Shown piece by piece: positions 46,598-57,480 of a DNA stretch of 64,000 bases (positions are counted from its first letter, which is position 1; the number at the start of each line of letters is the position of its first letter). Origin of the DNA: Ziziphus jujuba (Eukaryota > Streptophyta > Magnoliopsida > Rosales > Rhamnaceae). The stretch spans positions 11,687,001-11,751,000 of the forward strand of contig NC_083390.1 of the NCBI RefSeq assembly GCF_031755915.1, in the 5' to 3' direction. Under the pieces are notes generated by a model. That model was not told the origin of the DNA, did no database searches, and saw only the letters and a program-made list of their open reading frames with translations. Made by a program: the position numbers and the translations under genes.

Positions 46598-47300
46598 ATA
46601 ATACGAACCTCAGACTTACCTTCTTGGATGGTTAGTGAAGTCGTTGGTGCCATACTAGGCTTCTCCTTGAGTTTTTCGGCCTCCCTCCTTTGCTGTATTT
46701 GTAATTGATCTTCATACACTTCCTAGGGAGTTAATGGCTCCAGCTTGACCTTCTTACTTTAAATCTAAAAACAATACTATTTTCTAGACCATAATGAGTA
46801 GCATCTTTATCAAATTGTCATGGTCTACCTAACAGAATATGTTCGGCATGCATAGGCACAATATCACACAAAAAAGCATCCACATATTTAGCTATGCTAA
46901 ATTTTACTTTGGCTTGTTTATTCACTTTCATCTCTCCACTATCATTAAGCCATTGTACTCTATATGGTTCTGGATGTTTAATAGTTGTTAAGCCTAATTT
47001 ATCAACTACCATGCTACTAATTACATTTGTACAACTTCTACTATCTATAATTATACTACATATGTTACCTTGAATTTCACATTGGGTGTGAAAGATGTTT
47101 TCTCTTTGAATTTGATCCTCATCTTTGTATATAGTAATGACCCTCTTTGCAACTAAGCTCAAGTCAGCCCTTGAAGGTTGGAGTGTTTCGGGCTCCTTAT
47201 GATCATCCCCTCCAAGTTCTTCATCATCCAATTCGGCCTCTCCCCCACTTTACTCACTTTTGGATTCTAGTTCACCATTACCTTTCAGCATTATGATCCT
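46598..47300 (-). pseudogene. Protease remnant of element 3
   Basis: Minus-strand frame 47231-46818: FHTQCEIQGNICSIIIDSRSC (active-site triplet changed to DSR), NVISSMVVDKLGLTTIK, ending HILLGRP. Further left, the charged linker (AEKLKEKPSMAP) is readable to about 46620. Confidence 0.85.
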
Positions 47301-48060
47301 CCTATTCGGGCATTGGATAGTCATGTATCCTCGTCCCTGGGACTTAAACAAATAATTTCATGAGTTTTAGAAGGTTTAGGATCATATTTACCTTCATTTT
47401 TGTGTGCTTGGACAGATTCATTGTTGGACTCCCTTTTTGGCTGAGTGGTGCTTTCTTCTCCAAGTTTCGACTTTTGTCTAGCTTCAAAGGTGGAATTACT
47501 TCTCCAAGCACTTGGACTTGACCTCCCGCTGCTTGAAACTCCTCCAAACCATGAGCTTGTACCCTTCCTCTTGAATTGATGAGCAAGTTTAATAGCCACA
47601 TGCAACATAACCTCCAATTCCACATATTGTTGCAACTTTAGTTGATTAGCTATCTCACGATTCAAACCACCTAGGAATCTTGCCATGGTTGCTTTTTTAT
47701 CCTCATTTTTGGTTAGCCTCATCATAAGCATCTCCATCTCCTTGTCAAAATCCTCCACAGACCTACTTCCTTGAGATAAAGATTGAAGCCATTGATGCAC
47801 CAATCTATGATAGTGTGATGGTACGAATCACTTCGTCATGGCTCCTTTCGTTTATCACCATGTAGTGATCAAGTCATCACTAACTTTCCTTCGGGTGTTT
47901 TGCTCATTGGTCCACCATTGGAGTGCATAATGACCAAATTTCATTGCTGCCAATTTCACCTTCTTAGCCTCTGAATAATTATGACAATCAAAAATCATTT
48001 CCATTCTCTCCTTCCATTCCAAATATGCTTCCGGATCACTTTTTTCCACTTTTGTCTTTT
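47301..48060 (-). pseudogene. gag remnant of element 3 (N-terminus missing)
   Basis: Minus strand: KSDPEAYLEWKERMEMIFD (48043 onward), ALQWWTNEQ, stop before the KGA segment, then 47803-47321 with SLSQGSRSVEDFDKEMEML, RFLGGLNREIANQL, and an S/K-rich linker leading to a broken zinc knuckle near 47340. Upstream of 48050 the leader is joined directly (GAAAAAG words on both sides), so roughly 140 codons are lost. Confidence 0.85.
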
Positions 48061-49025
48061 TCCACTTAATGAATTATCTCAAAGTTCTAATTAAAACACC
48101 CATAAAACAGCAATTAGATAACAAGTATGTTTTAATTTAACTTATCAACAAAACAGTAGCAAAAGCAAGCAATACCGAATAAATTGGCTAAATCTAGTTT
48201 TCGGCTTTTCTAGGTAAAATAAGGCAAATTAACAAGGAAAATTTTGGAATTTTTAAGAACTGGACCAGATGGTAAGTAAGTAAAGAGTCAAGAATAAAAA
48301 TTTAGAAAAATAATTCCAAACACGATCAAGAATCAATTCGAACAAAAGTAAGAAATAGTGTTGGTTGTTGTTCTTGTAATTCAAGTTTTACGTATAAAAT
48401 ACTTTACCAATTTTAATCCAATATTTTAGTACCCAAAATTCAAAGACCCAGCAGGAAAAATAAATCTCCAGAAACTCAAAATATCACAAATCAAATCTTC
48501 AACTTAAACAAATTCCCAAACTCAAATTTCAACACCAAATTCAACAAACCCGAATTTTTTTTTTTATTCGGCTTTTCTTCTTCTTTTTTCTTTTCTTTCA
48601 CTGAATATCAAATACAACCCCCATAAAAAAAATTAGCAACCAAATAGCAATTCCAATAGCAAAATCTCACCAAACCCATGGCCTCCAACAAAAACAAATG
48701 TGCAGTTTTTTTTTTTTTTTTTAATTCCGCAAACCCTTCTTCTCTTTTTTTTTTTTTTTTTTTGATATATGAATGCAAATAATTTAAGAATAAAATAGTC
48801 AAAATAAAAATTAACAAGAACAATGATGAAAAAAACCCAACAAACTAAGAAGCAAAAATACGATAAAACTAGGAAATCCTAATTCAACTAGGAATGAATT
48901 TTTTTTTTTTTAAATATGCAGAATGTGTATGATGATAGAAGCAACCTTAACCTAATGCTAAAATTGCTGAGTAACACAAAAACAAATAAAGCAAATAAAG
49001 ATAGATCAAACCTGAACAAAATTCG
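48061..49025 (-). other. Leader of element 3
   Basis: Non-coding, homologous to 3608-4620 and 39211-40210, with the same long homopolymer tracts (inverse orientation, 48700-48765). Confidence 0.8.
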
Positions 49026-49039
49026 GCTCTGATACCAAA

Positions 49040-50186
49040 GATACAAACATAGGACGACCTGCTCCGAAACCCTTATTATATTAGCTCGGATTTAATTATG
49101 TTCAAGTTCTGATGGTCACCTTGACCCCTAACCAACCTGTAATTAAAAATATTGGTATATAATGAAGACACCACAATAGATGATGGAAGGCCTATTGATA
49201 AATCAAACTAAAACACTCACTCGCTAATGGTGTTTTAGGTGTTCAAAAAAACAAAGAGAAATTCAATCTCACAAAATAAATTGTGAATATTATTAATGAT
49301 GTGTTCTACCTCAAAAAAAAGCCCTTTTATAGGCTAAGAGAAAGCAAAATAAAAGCCTAAAACAAAAAGGAAAAACCGGCCATGCAATGAAGAATCCTAA
49401 TATGGCCGAAAGTTTCTTCTTTTCCTAATCTAATTTGGATTAATTAATTCCTTTATTTTGAATTAGGAATTAATTAATTTACAATGAAAATAATAAAATA
49501 ATAACTTTCCTAAACTTATTTTTTCAGCAAATAAATAAATAAAAATAAAAAGTAATGATAATTTCCTAAAACAAAAAGTAGGATCAAATTAAGAAACTAA
49601 AATACTAGCTTTTTGATTAAGTTTACTTTGACCAATTTTAGACCAATTTGAGCTCCAAATCAGCTTCAATATGCTTTGTAGGATCCCAAATAAGCTTATT
49701 ATGGAGTCCCACACGTTTCCCTTGCTTGCGAGAAAGAGCAAAAATCAACTCAGCAAAATATAGTAAAGTCAACGGAAAATATAGCAAAATCGGTCAATTC
49801 TTCAATCCATGCGCGCAGCCCCTTTTTGGATGGGTTTGAATCTGCCTTGACTTGATTCTGTATCCTCTTAAATATGTAAATATATATATATATATATATT
49901 GAATCCATGAAGCATTGGAATCATTTCATGCTGCCCGGGCTTCATAAATACACTAAAACCGTTATCCGGATCCATATCGGCTTCCACCATTTGTATGCTC
50001 AAAATAGGTCTTGGATCTTCAGGTATTGACAACCCCTCTTGAGAATACATTACTCCCTGGATAAAGACAGCAAAGTTGTTCCTAAACCTCTTAACTTGTG
50101 CCCTAATGATTGGTCCCATCTTCATTTGCATAGGATCCGTACTCCAGCAGGTAGTCGGTTGAATGGGCACAAGCGAAATCACATTA
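49040..50186 (-). repeat. 5' LTR of element 3 (1.15 kb)
   Basis: Closest in length and layout to the LTR of element 2. On the minus strand it keeps the LTR peptide open from 50323 through to 49868: PIIRAQVKRF, QEGLSIPE, EMIPMLHGFN. Contains a (TA)n run 49883-49900. Confidence 0.9.
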
Positions 50187-50191
50187 GTTAG

Positions 50192-51300
50192 TGTAAGGGG
50201 AATGGCTTCCATCACCATCTTCTTCTTCTTCATCTCCATCTTCTTTCTTCCATATTCAAGTGTCAAAATCATATAATCATCACTATCTTTGACTTTTTTT
50301 TTTCTTTTTCCATAGAAAATCAAAATAAATAACCAAATTTATTTTAACAACGGCTTTTTTTTCTTAATTTGCTTTAGTTAAATTTTCCTTTAAAACCAAA
50401 TTTACCAATTTAAATTATGGAAATTATTGATGAATATAACCCTAAAACTGAAATTATTAGTCATTAATTTTATTTCATTACCATAATTAGTCATTATTTT
50501 TATTTCCATTATCATAATTATCATTCATTATTTTGAGTGTCATGTTACCCAAAGTAAGGCCTAAAAGATCTTTAAATTAGGTTAAAAATAAGCTATAATT
50601 GAAGGCCAAATAAGTCATAAATAAGGCCCAAAACATAAATTTTTTTGTTTTAAGATTGTAGAAAAAGCCCAAATTAAAGCCTAATTCATAACTTGTTCAA
50701 ACTGGAAAATCGATCGAGCCGACTAATCGGTTTAAAAGTTAAAAATAAGTTTCGGTGTAGTTCATTATCCGACCGACCAATTACTTTTTCTCCAACGTAA
50801 AAAATCAAACGAAACTGGCCTTTGCCCACCCCTAATTGGAAGTGACACGAAGAATATGACGTTATCGTTGCATATAATACTTTCTCTTGCAAATAAAACT
50901 CATGTTGATGTGATATTTATTAAGTCACTACATTTAAGAGTTTACTTTCCCATATAGGATTTTGATTTTAAAATGTCTAAATTAATTTAAATTCAATCAA
51001 TTGATAATTGATGCATTAGCATGGGATCCATTAATGATGGTTACCGATAAACTCCATGCTATCTATCCCTGTGTAATAGGCTTATGCTATAATTTCACTT
51101 GCCCATATAAGTTGTATAAACAATTGAAATTGCTTTTTTCTTTTATTGTTTTTTAATAAAAAAATTCAAAAGTGCTTTAAATGCTTTTAATTAGTAATTA
51201 GCACCGCAATATTGATACCCTGGTTATGGTCACTAGTGATAACAAGTAATAATTGTGATTTGGTTGCACAACCCATATAACAATTTAATTGACTGTCAAA
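50192..51300. other. Non-repeat-looking AT-rich DNA upstream of the PR-10 gene
   Basis: No gene called. A minus-strand frame 50892-50686 has no domain. Some words at 50690-50820 (CGATCGAGCCGAC, ATTATCCGACCGACC) recall eroded dispersed repeats. Confidence 0.4.
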
Positions 51301-51456
51301 AATGGGCTCAAGGTATCTCTTTTTTTTTTTTTTTTTTTTTTTTTGCTTTCACCTATGCCCAACCCCCTCAGGTGACTCGACCCCGGTCAATTGAGGCACG
51401 GATAATGGCGTTCGACCATCGATCTAAGGCCACTTCGTCAATGGGCTCACTGTATC
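51301..51456 (-). mobile_element. SINE-like retroposon with 17-bp flanking repeats
   Basis: Direct repeats AATGGGCTCAAGGTATC (51301-51317) and AATGGGCTCACTGTATC (51440-51456) match at 15 of 17 positions and enclose a 25-base T run (51320-51344, a poly-A tail on the minus strand) and a body of about 95 bp. The minus-strand body contains GGTCGAGTCAC, near the tRNA-type B box GGTTCGANNCC, and a weak A-box-like TGGCCTTAG. Layout and flanks are those of a short SINE. The promoter boxes are poor, so the class is tentative. Confidence 0.5.
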
Positions 51457-51798
51457 ATGTTAGATTTTTAATAAACTTAAATATAATGAAATAAAATTAA
51501 ATAAGCAATTGTCGTATCAGTAATGAATTTGTCTTTTTTTTTTTTTTTTAATATCTAGTGAATTGATCCTAGGATTTCGCATATGGAAGAATGTGGACAA
51601 TACCACTAAAATTACAATAAATCTAATTTGTAAAAACTCAATATGTAAATATAGTATTTAAATTTAAAGTGAATATTATACTTGGTCGTGGTTCTAAGTC
51701 TTTTTCCTTTTTTTGCGGGGATAGGTGATCTAAGTCCACATTGAATGGAGGTAGAGTAGCCATTCTATTAGGCAAAAGAAAGAAATAAAAAATAGAAC

Positions 51799-51807
51799 TT
51801 ATATAAA
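51799..51807 (+). promoter_or_regulatory. TATA box of the PR-10 gene
   Basis: TTATATAAA lies about 50 bp before the ATG, which leaves room for a leader of roughly 25 nt. Good match to the plant TATA consensus; inferred. Confidence 0.6.
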
Positions 51808-51854
51808 CAATCCTCCTTGATAGTTTTCATGAATAACCTTTCATAAATTATCAA

Positions 51855-52587
51855 ATGGGTGCTTTTACATACAACGCCGAGCACACCTCAGCTGTGCCAC
51901 CAGAAAGATTGTTCAAGGCCTTAGTCCTTGATAGTGACAATCTCTTTCCCAAAGTCATTCCCGATTGCATTAAGAGTTCTGAAATTCTTGAGGGAGATGG
52001 AGGACCTGGAACTGTAAAAAAGATTACTTTTCCCGAGAGTAAGTATAATTCTTATAAACCTTTTTTATATATAAAAGGATGGTCATTAATGATTTCCCAG
52101 TTCATATATTTATTCTACTAGTGGTACAATCTGACCTTATTTAAAAAACAATTAATTTTTACCCACCTAGTTTATTCTGGTTAAGACTGATGTAGGATGA
52201 GTTTACATTTTTTTTTTCTTTTTTTAGCAGAATTGTTTTTCTAGTAATGAGAATTCTAAACTAATCCTTTTTTTCTTTTCTTTTTGGGCAGGCAGTAAAT
52301 TCAAGTTTGTGAAACACAGGATTGATGCAGTGGATAAAAGCAACTATACCCACAGCTACACAGTTTTTGATGGTGATGGTATGGAGGACACCATGGAGAA
52401 GATTGTTTATGATATCAAAATGGAGCCATCCAATGGTGGAACCATTATCAAGAGCACTAGGACTTACCACACCAAAGGTGATCACAAGCTCAACGAGGAA
52501 TATATCAAGAAATCTGAAGCAAAAGCAGCAGAACTCTTCAAGGCGGTTGATAACTACCTTGCAGCAAATCCCGCTGCCTACAATTAA
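51855..52587 (+). CDS. PR-10 / Bet v 1-family protein, two exons
   Basis: Exons 51855-52038 and 52292-52587 give 159 residues plus TAA, the normal PR-10 length (158-160). The single 253-bp intron starts GTAAGT and ends GCAG, splitting codon 62, the position conserved in this family. A downstream AG at 52294-52295 would give an immediate stop, so the first acceptor is chosen. Visible features: start [16 protein letters not shown], the glycine-rich P-loop-like [11 protein letters not shown] (residues 45-55), the Bet v 1 signature region after KHRIDAVDK, and a C-terminal helix ending AANPAAYN. Known of the family: small cytosolic START-like fold binding flavonoids, cytokinins and other hydrophobic ligands, often induced by pathogens or stress; several members are pollen or fruit allergens. 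It is the only intact host gene here and stands alone among transposons. No broken residues seen. Confidence 0.95.
52039..52291 (+). other. Intron of the PR-10 gene
   Basis: 253 bp, AT-rich, GTAAGT donor, long T-rich tract before GGGCAG acceptor. Phase 1. Confidence 0.92.
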
Positions 52588-54130
52588 AAAGGACAATATT
52601 CTTCAATAATATTTTTTTTTTGGATTGAGTTCTCCAAAAATGTTTGATTCATTATTTTCAAACTTTTTTTTATTATTTCCCTTTTTTTCCTACCAAATCC
52701 AAATCAGGCTTGAATTTTGATATTTTCCTTACAGGGAGTACTACTTAATACTACCATTTCAGAGAATTGGAATAATTAATTTTTAAAAGTTACTTATTTC
52801 TGCTTATACTATTTATTTTTTCCTTTCTAAATTCATGATTTCCTCAAATTATACAAATACAATTAATTTTTTATTAGATGATAATGAACTAGCTAGCTAT
52901 AACTAGATTTGGCAACACTGTCATATTCATATTATAGTGTGTTATGGTCGTGCCCAAATTCGTTCATCTAAACATAATTTGTTAAACTTTCTTCTTAGAA
53001 TATTAAATGAAACTATCCATTAAATTGTAGTGTAACTCATTAACACCGTTCATCCATTAAGTTCAATCATAAAGTTTATTTTTAAAGAACATAAAAAATA
53101 TTAAAATCAAAATCATCAATACAACATTTTATTTAATTGATGGCTGGTTTTAGAAAATTATTAACAAAATAATTATATTTACGGATTTGTAAAATAGTTG
53201 AACTCAATTATTACATATAAGAAAATAATATTCAATAATTATATCAACAAGTAGTGAACATTTAAAAATCATAACATAGAATATTAAAATATTTTTCTTA
53301 ACATGTTTAATGGTTGTTATCATGTTTTACAGTTAACATCCCATTAGCTAATGTGTTTTTTTATGTTGGCACAGTTATGGACTCAACAGTGTGAATAGTG
53401 TGAATGCAAACTTGAACACCGATAGATATGTGAGCTAGTGCCGCAGAATTTTACCAGATCTAGCTATAACAACCTTTTCTTTTCTTTTTCTTTTTTTTCC
53501 GTGGTACATAATTATAACAAATTTGCAATACCAAGTGTGTTCTAACTTTAGAGCACCTGATGTCCATTTAAAACGACAACAACCTCATACATATTTAGTA
53601 CTATATTGGCATATTAGAAAAATCAACCTTACTTGTTTTGAAGTACTTTCCTCAACTTATTATGTGCTAGCTTAAACAGAAAAGAATAGTTAAATATTCA
53701 TTGCTATCATCTTGTTATCATATAGTTTCCAATTTAATACAACTTACTATTAGAGACAGATCAAGATTGTAGAAGTAGAGGACCCGAATTTACATATATA
53801 ACTTTTCATTTTAGAAAAATCATATTAATTTTCTTTTCTTTTTTTATATAATGAAGATATAAATATTCAAATTTGAGATCATTGTCCAAGCAACCAAGCA
53901 GGGATCAATTAAAATATAAATTTAATTTTTATAAAATATAATAACGAATATAAATAATTGTATCCGTGTTAAGCCTAGAAAACTTTTCCAACTTCAATTG
54001 TTATAAACACGATGAAATTGCTTAATGGTTTTTGTTCGGGAGAGACACAAACATATATAAAAATGCAGCATATAATGTTATGGCATGGTCCAACTAATTA
54101 TAATATGCTTTCAACTTAATAGGGTTAAAA
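52588..54130. other. AT-rich intergenic DNA downstream of PR-10
   Basis: A possible polyadenylation signal, AATAAT, lies just after the stop (about 52605). Beyond it there is no gene or clear repeat. Confidence 0.5.
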
Positions 54131-54790
54131 ATATAATGCCTTGCCATTTTCTCTTTACTGATATTGTCCCCTATTTATTCACCACACTCTCAAGCAGTAT
54201 GAAGTTTTATTCAACTTTCATAAAAAGGTCATCCATCCTCAAATTGCTATCATTGGAGCACGCTGAACTGTAGAGTTTTTTCAAACACTGAAAGGCTTGG
54301 GTTGTTAAGAGAGTAACTAATTTATATTTAAATAATCACCGTTCCATACCCAGATGATGTGGGATTGAATACCATTTAGCCTTATCAGTAAGGTAACTTG
54401 CCAGTGTCCTGCACCTGTCCACACTTATTCTGGCAACCTCACACCAAACTACCATTGGTCATCACAATCCATTCAAATTGTTCACTAATCTTGTCCTTTC
54501 TTGCTATGCATGCTTCAGAGCTCATAGGTCTTACAGTACAACTCCCTTAAGCCCAATGTCCTCGAATTCGGGCTCTAATACTATCTAAAATGCCCTACCA
54601 CTCTCTTTCCACCAATATTGTCCCTCATTTACCCATTGCACTCCAAACGGTATGGGATTTTTTTCAAGTTTTCCAAGAGGTCATCCATTCTAGAATTGCT
54701 CCTACCAGAGCACATTTAACTGCAATGTTCTTTTGAACCCCGAAACTAACTACTTTGATAATCAGTTATTAAAAGAATGACTATTTTATA
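54131..54790 (-). mobile_element. TRIM-like element, two ~200-bp LTRs
   Basis: 54131-54335 and 54588-54790 are direct repeats (AATGCC.T.CCA.T.TCTTT ... AGGTCATCCAT.CT.AAATTGCT ... ACTATTTTATATTT in the second). Immediately left of the second repeat stands GGGCTCTAATACTATCT, an inverse, slightly worn tRNA-Met primer site. The ~250-bp middle has no coding frame. This is the layout of a terminal-repeat retrotransposon in miniature on the minus strand. Exact ends and target duplication unresolved. Confidence 0.6.
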
Positions 54791-54795
54791 TTTGA

Positions 54796-57292
54796 TGTCA
54801 GGATCCCTCCAACAGCTCTTGCCGGAACTCTAGGCAAGCTCTAATCGCAGAGAAACCCTACTGTACCTTCTAATGGAAAATTCAACAGCATTTCCACTAA
54901 GGTTTAGATAAGCCATAAAATTTCCTACATAGAAAATACACTTATGAAAGTGCCGCCTTATTCCTCCTACCACAATACAAATAATTCCACAAATTTCCAC
55001 ACTTCATAATAATGCAATACAAGGAACAAACATAATATTAATTAAATAAATATGCAATACATTATACAGAGCATCACAGGGTAAACAATTAAATAGAGAA
55101 TTTAATACATTATAAGATAGGAAGAAATATTACAAGATAAGAAGAAAAGGAAAGAAAAAAAAAATTCTTAGAATTCAGCAACGAACATAGACATCGAGTT
55201 CACCCCCGAACGATTAACATCTTCTAACATGGGTCTAGAGGAACGGATTTAAAAACATGAAATGCTAATCATCCTAGTGAGTGACCCCAACTGCTACATA
55301 AATAATAAATATATAATAAATGTCATTAATAATAAATAATCAAATATATAAAATAGTAAATAAGTAAAATTTAAAATTTTCTTTCAAAACCCTTACAATT
55401 TCACTCAGTTGGAAATATTTGCCTTTTAAAACTATTTTTGTAAAATCCATTATTTTATACCTCAAAAATCATGGAAATAAATTAATAAATAAGTAAAAAT
55501 ACAAATAAAATACAAATAATTTAAAATTTAAAATTTATGTTGAAAATGATTTAACAACGAATTATTAAATTTTAAATGAACTATCATGAAATAAAATGAA
55601 ATCACAAATAAAATTTGTAATAGAAAATTTTGGTATAAAAGCAAATTAAATAATAAAAACATGACAAAATGCATTTTAAAACATTAATTTAAAATAAATG
55701 ATAACAATATGAATAAATACATTATAAAACATCAATTTGAAATAAATAATTAAAAAAAATAATTAAATACATTTAAATCTAAATACAAGTCAAAAGCATT
55801 TTTGTTCGAAAGTCGTGTCACGAAAACAACTTGATGGACCACACTATATACTAGTGGCGCCAGACAACATTCAGCATCCCATATACGACTCTGGCGAGGA
55901 GGTTAAAGAGAAAAACTTGCAAACGTTCATCTTAGTGTCTCAACGGTATCAATGCTTGTAACAATCATCCTAATCATGGAAGGGATGACTGTTGCTCTCT
56001 ATGTAATACTTGCTAACCCTCAGGTCTATGGTATCCTACGAGATAACCATATAAACTTATGCACCAACAACATATACAGTATAGAATACCAGTCCTATAT
56101 GTTACATCTAAATCATAAGCTTATGTATCCCACAAACACCAAAAATTTTATAAAATACAATAGGTTTAGTACATCATTTAAACCATAAAATTGCACCTTT
56201 CTTTTTAAACCATCATCATAAATCCATCAGTATAAATACATCAATTTTTAACACCATAAAACCATATCCATAAATATTTAATTGCATAAATACAAATTTT
56301 TAGCTCAATAATTTAATACAAATATTTTTCTTAAATCCTCAAAATCAATTTATATCAAAAGTAACATTAAAAATATCATAAAATCACATAAAAATTTAAC
56401 AACAATTTAAAACCATAATTTCTTTAAAATCAAATATATAAATTCTATGCAACACATATTCAAATCAACATAATTTTTGCATCATAAATTCAAATAACAA
56501 TTTTTCTTAAGTATTAAACATGTAACATTTTCAAAAGTTCAAATAATAGAATATTTCTATTTAACAACCCCAAATAGTTTTCGAAAGAGGATCACACACA
56601 TTAAATGTGTGGATCACTAAAGATCCTCTGCGGGATCGATTCCACAATTCACACGTGTGCCTAAAATATCAACAACATACAGTACCGATGAAAATAATAT
56701 TTTAATCATATATAACATACACGAGTTATCCGGGGAGCTAACACAAACATTGTCCAAAATACACAAATTATATACTAAATCGAAGTTTGTAAAACAAGGA
56801 TCATAGATTAAACCTTACCTTTCAGGATCGGATTGGTGGTGGTCGAAATCTAACCAGGAAAGGTCCTCTTCATATCTCCTGATCTATTGGGATTTGGAGA
56901 ATTTGGGTTTAGGGGGGTTAAAATAGGGGGAATAGGTGGATGGTGTCGTTGGAAACTCGCTGGAACCAAGAATTTTGGTGAACGGCTATGGTCACCAATG
57001 ATCGTCGCCGACGGCAATGCGTCTGGTGATCACTGGCCATGAAACTTGGTGGCAAGGTAGATCGAAAGGTGGATAACATGGTGGTGTAAGTGATGTTGAA
57101 AATAGATGGCCGAATTGAGAGAAATCGGCCATTGAAGCCGATGGCATCGTCGTCGAAAATATCCCTGACCTGATGCATTGCCCTCCTACCAGCCGTGAAA
57201 CTTGGCTAGCAAGTCGATTTCACGGCCACCAACTTGCTACTTCAACGCATCCATGCTGGCAGTGGCCAGAGCACGGCAAACTAATAATGGTC

Positions 57293-57340
<48 letters not shown>

Positions 57341-57480
57341 CTCCACCAATCAAAAACACCAGTGGGTGGCACTGTGCACTCACAAAATTAGTTAAAAACT
57401 TAATATATGGCACAGTGTCATTGGACATTGTGCACACATTTTTCACACATATAGATTGGTACACTATAATGTAGCCTATA
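54796..57480 (-). mobile_element. LTR D: family-A LTR, truncated
   Basis: Plus-strand start TGTCAGGATCC (LTR end on the minus strand). Blocks follow in the order of solo LTR A reversed: hairpin module 55831-55920, GC-richer part 56820-57250, (TC)n 57297-57336, then GGGTGG..CTGTG-type U3 sequence. The first ~450 bp of the LTR (TGTAACATCCC end) is missing. Near 57480 it is joined to LTR sequence of element C. Confidence 0.7.
57297..57336. repeat. (TC)n microsatellite
   Basis: Twenty uninterrupted TC units, the counterpart of the GA run of LTR A in inverse orientation. It creates spurious SLSLSL and RERERE frames. Confidence 0.95.

Larger units (their letters stand above)
46540..50186 (-). mobile_element. 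Element 3: truncated element-1-family retrotransposon
   Basis: The exact target duplication GTTAG (46535-46539 and 50187-50191) bounds a minus-strand copy: 5' LTR 50186-49040, primer site 49037-49026 (inverse GCTCTGATACCA), leader, partial gag, protease, then directly the last ~58 bp of a 3' LTR (46597-46540). All of RT, RNase H and integrase, the polypurine tract and most of the 3' LTR are gone. The gag N-terminus is also deleted near 48050. Despite this both outer ends are intact, so the losses followed insertion or happened during reverse transcription. Confidence 0.92.

Noticed and set aside
49868..50323. 151-codon minus-strand frame as a host gene
   Set aside because: It is the LTR-encoded pol C-terminus of element 3, extended by chance into the flank.
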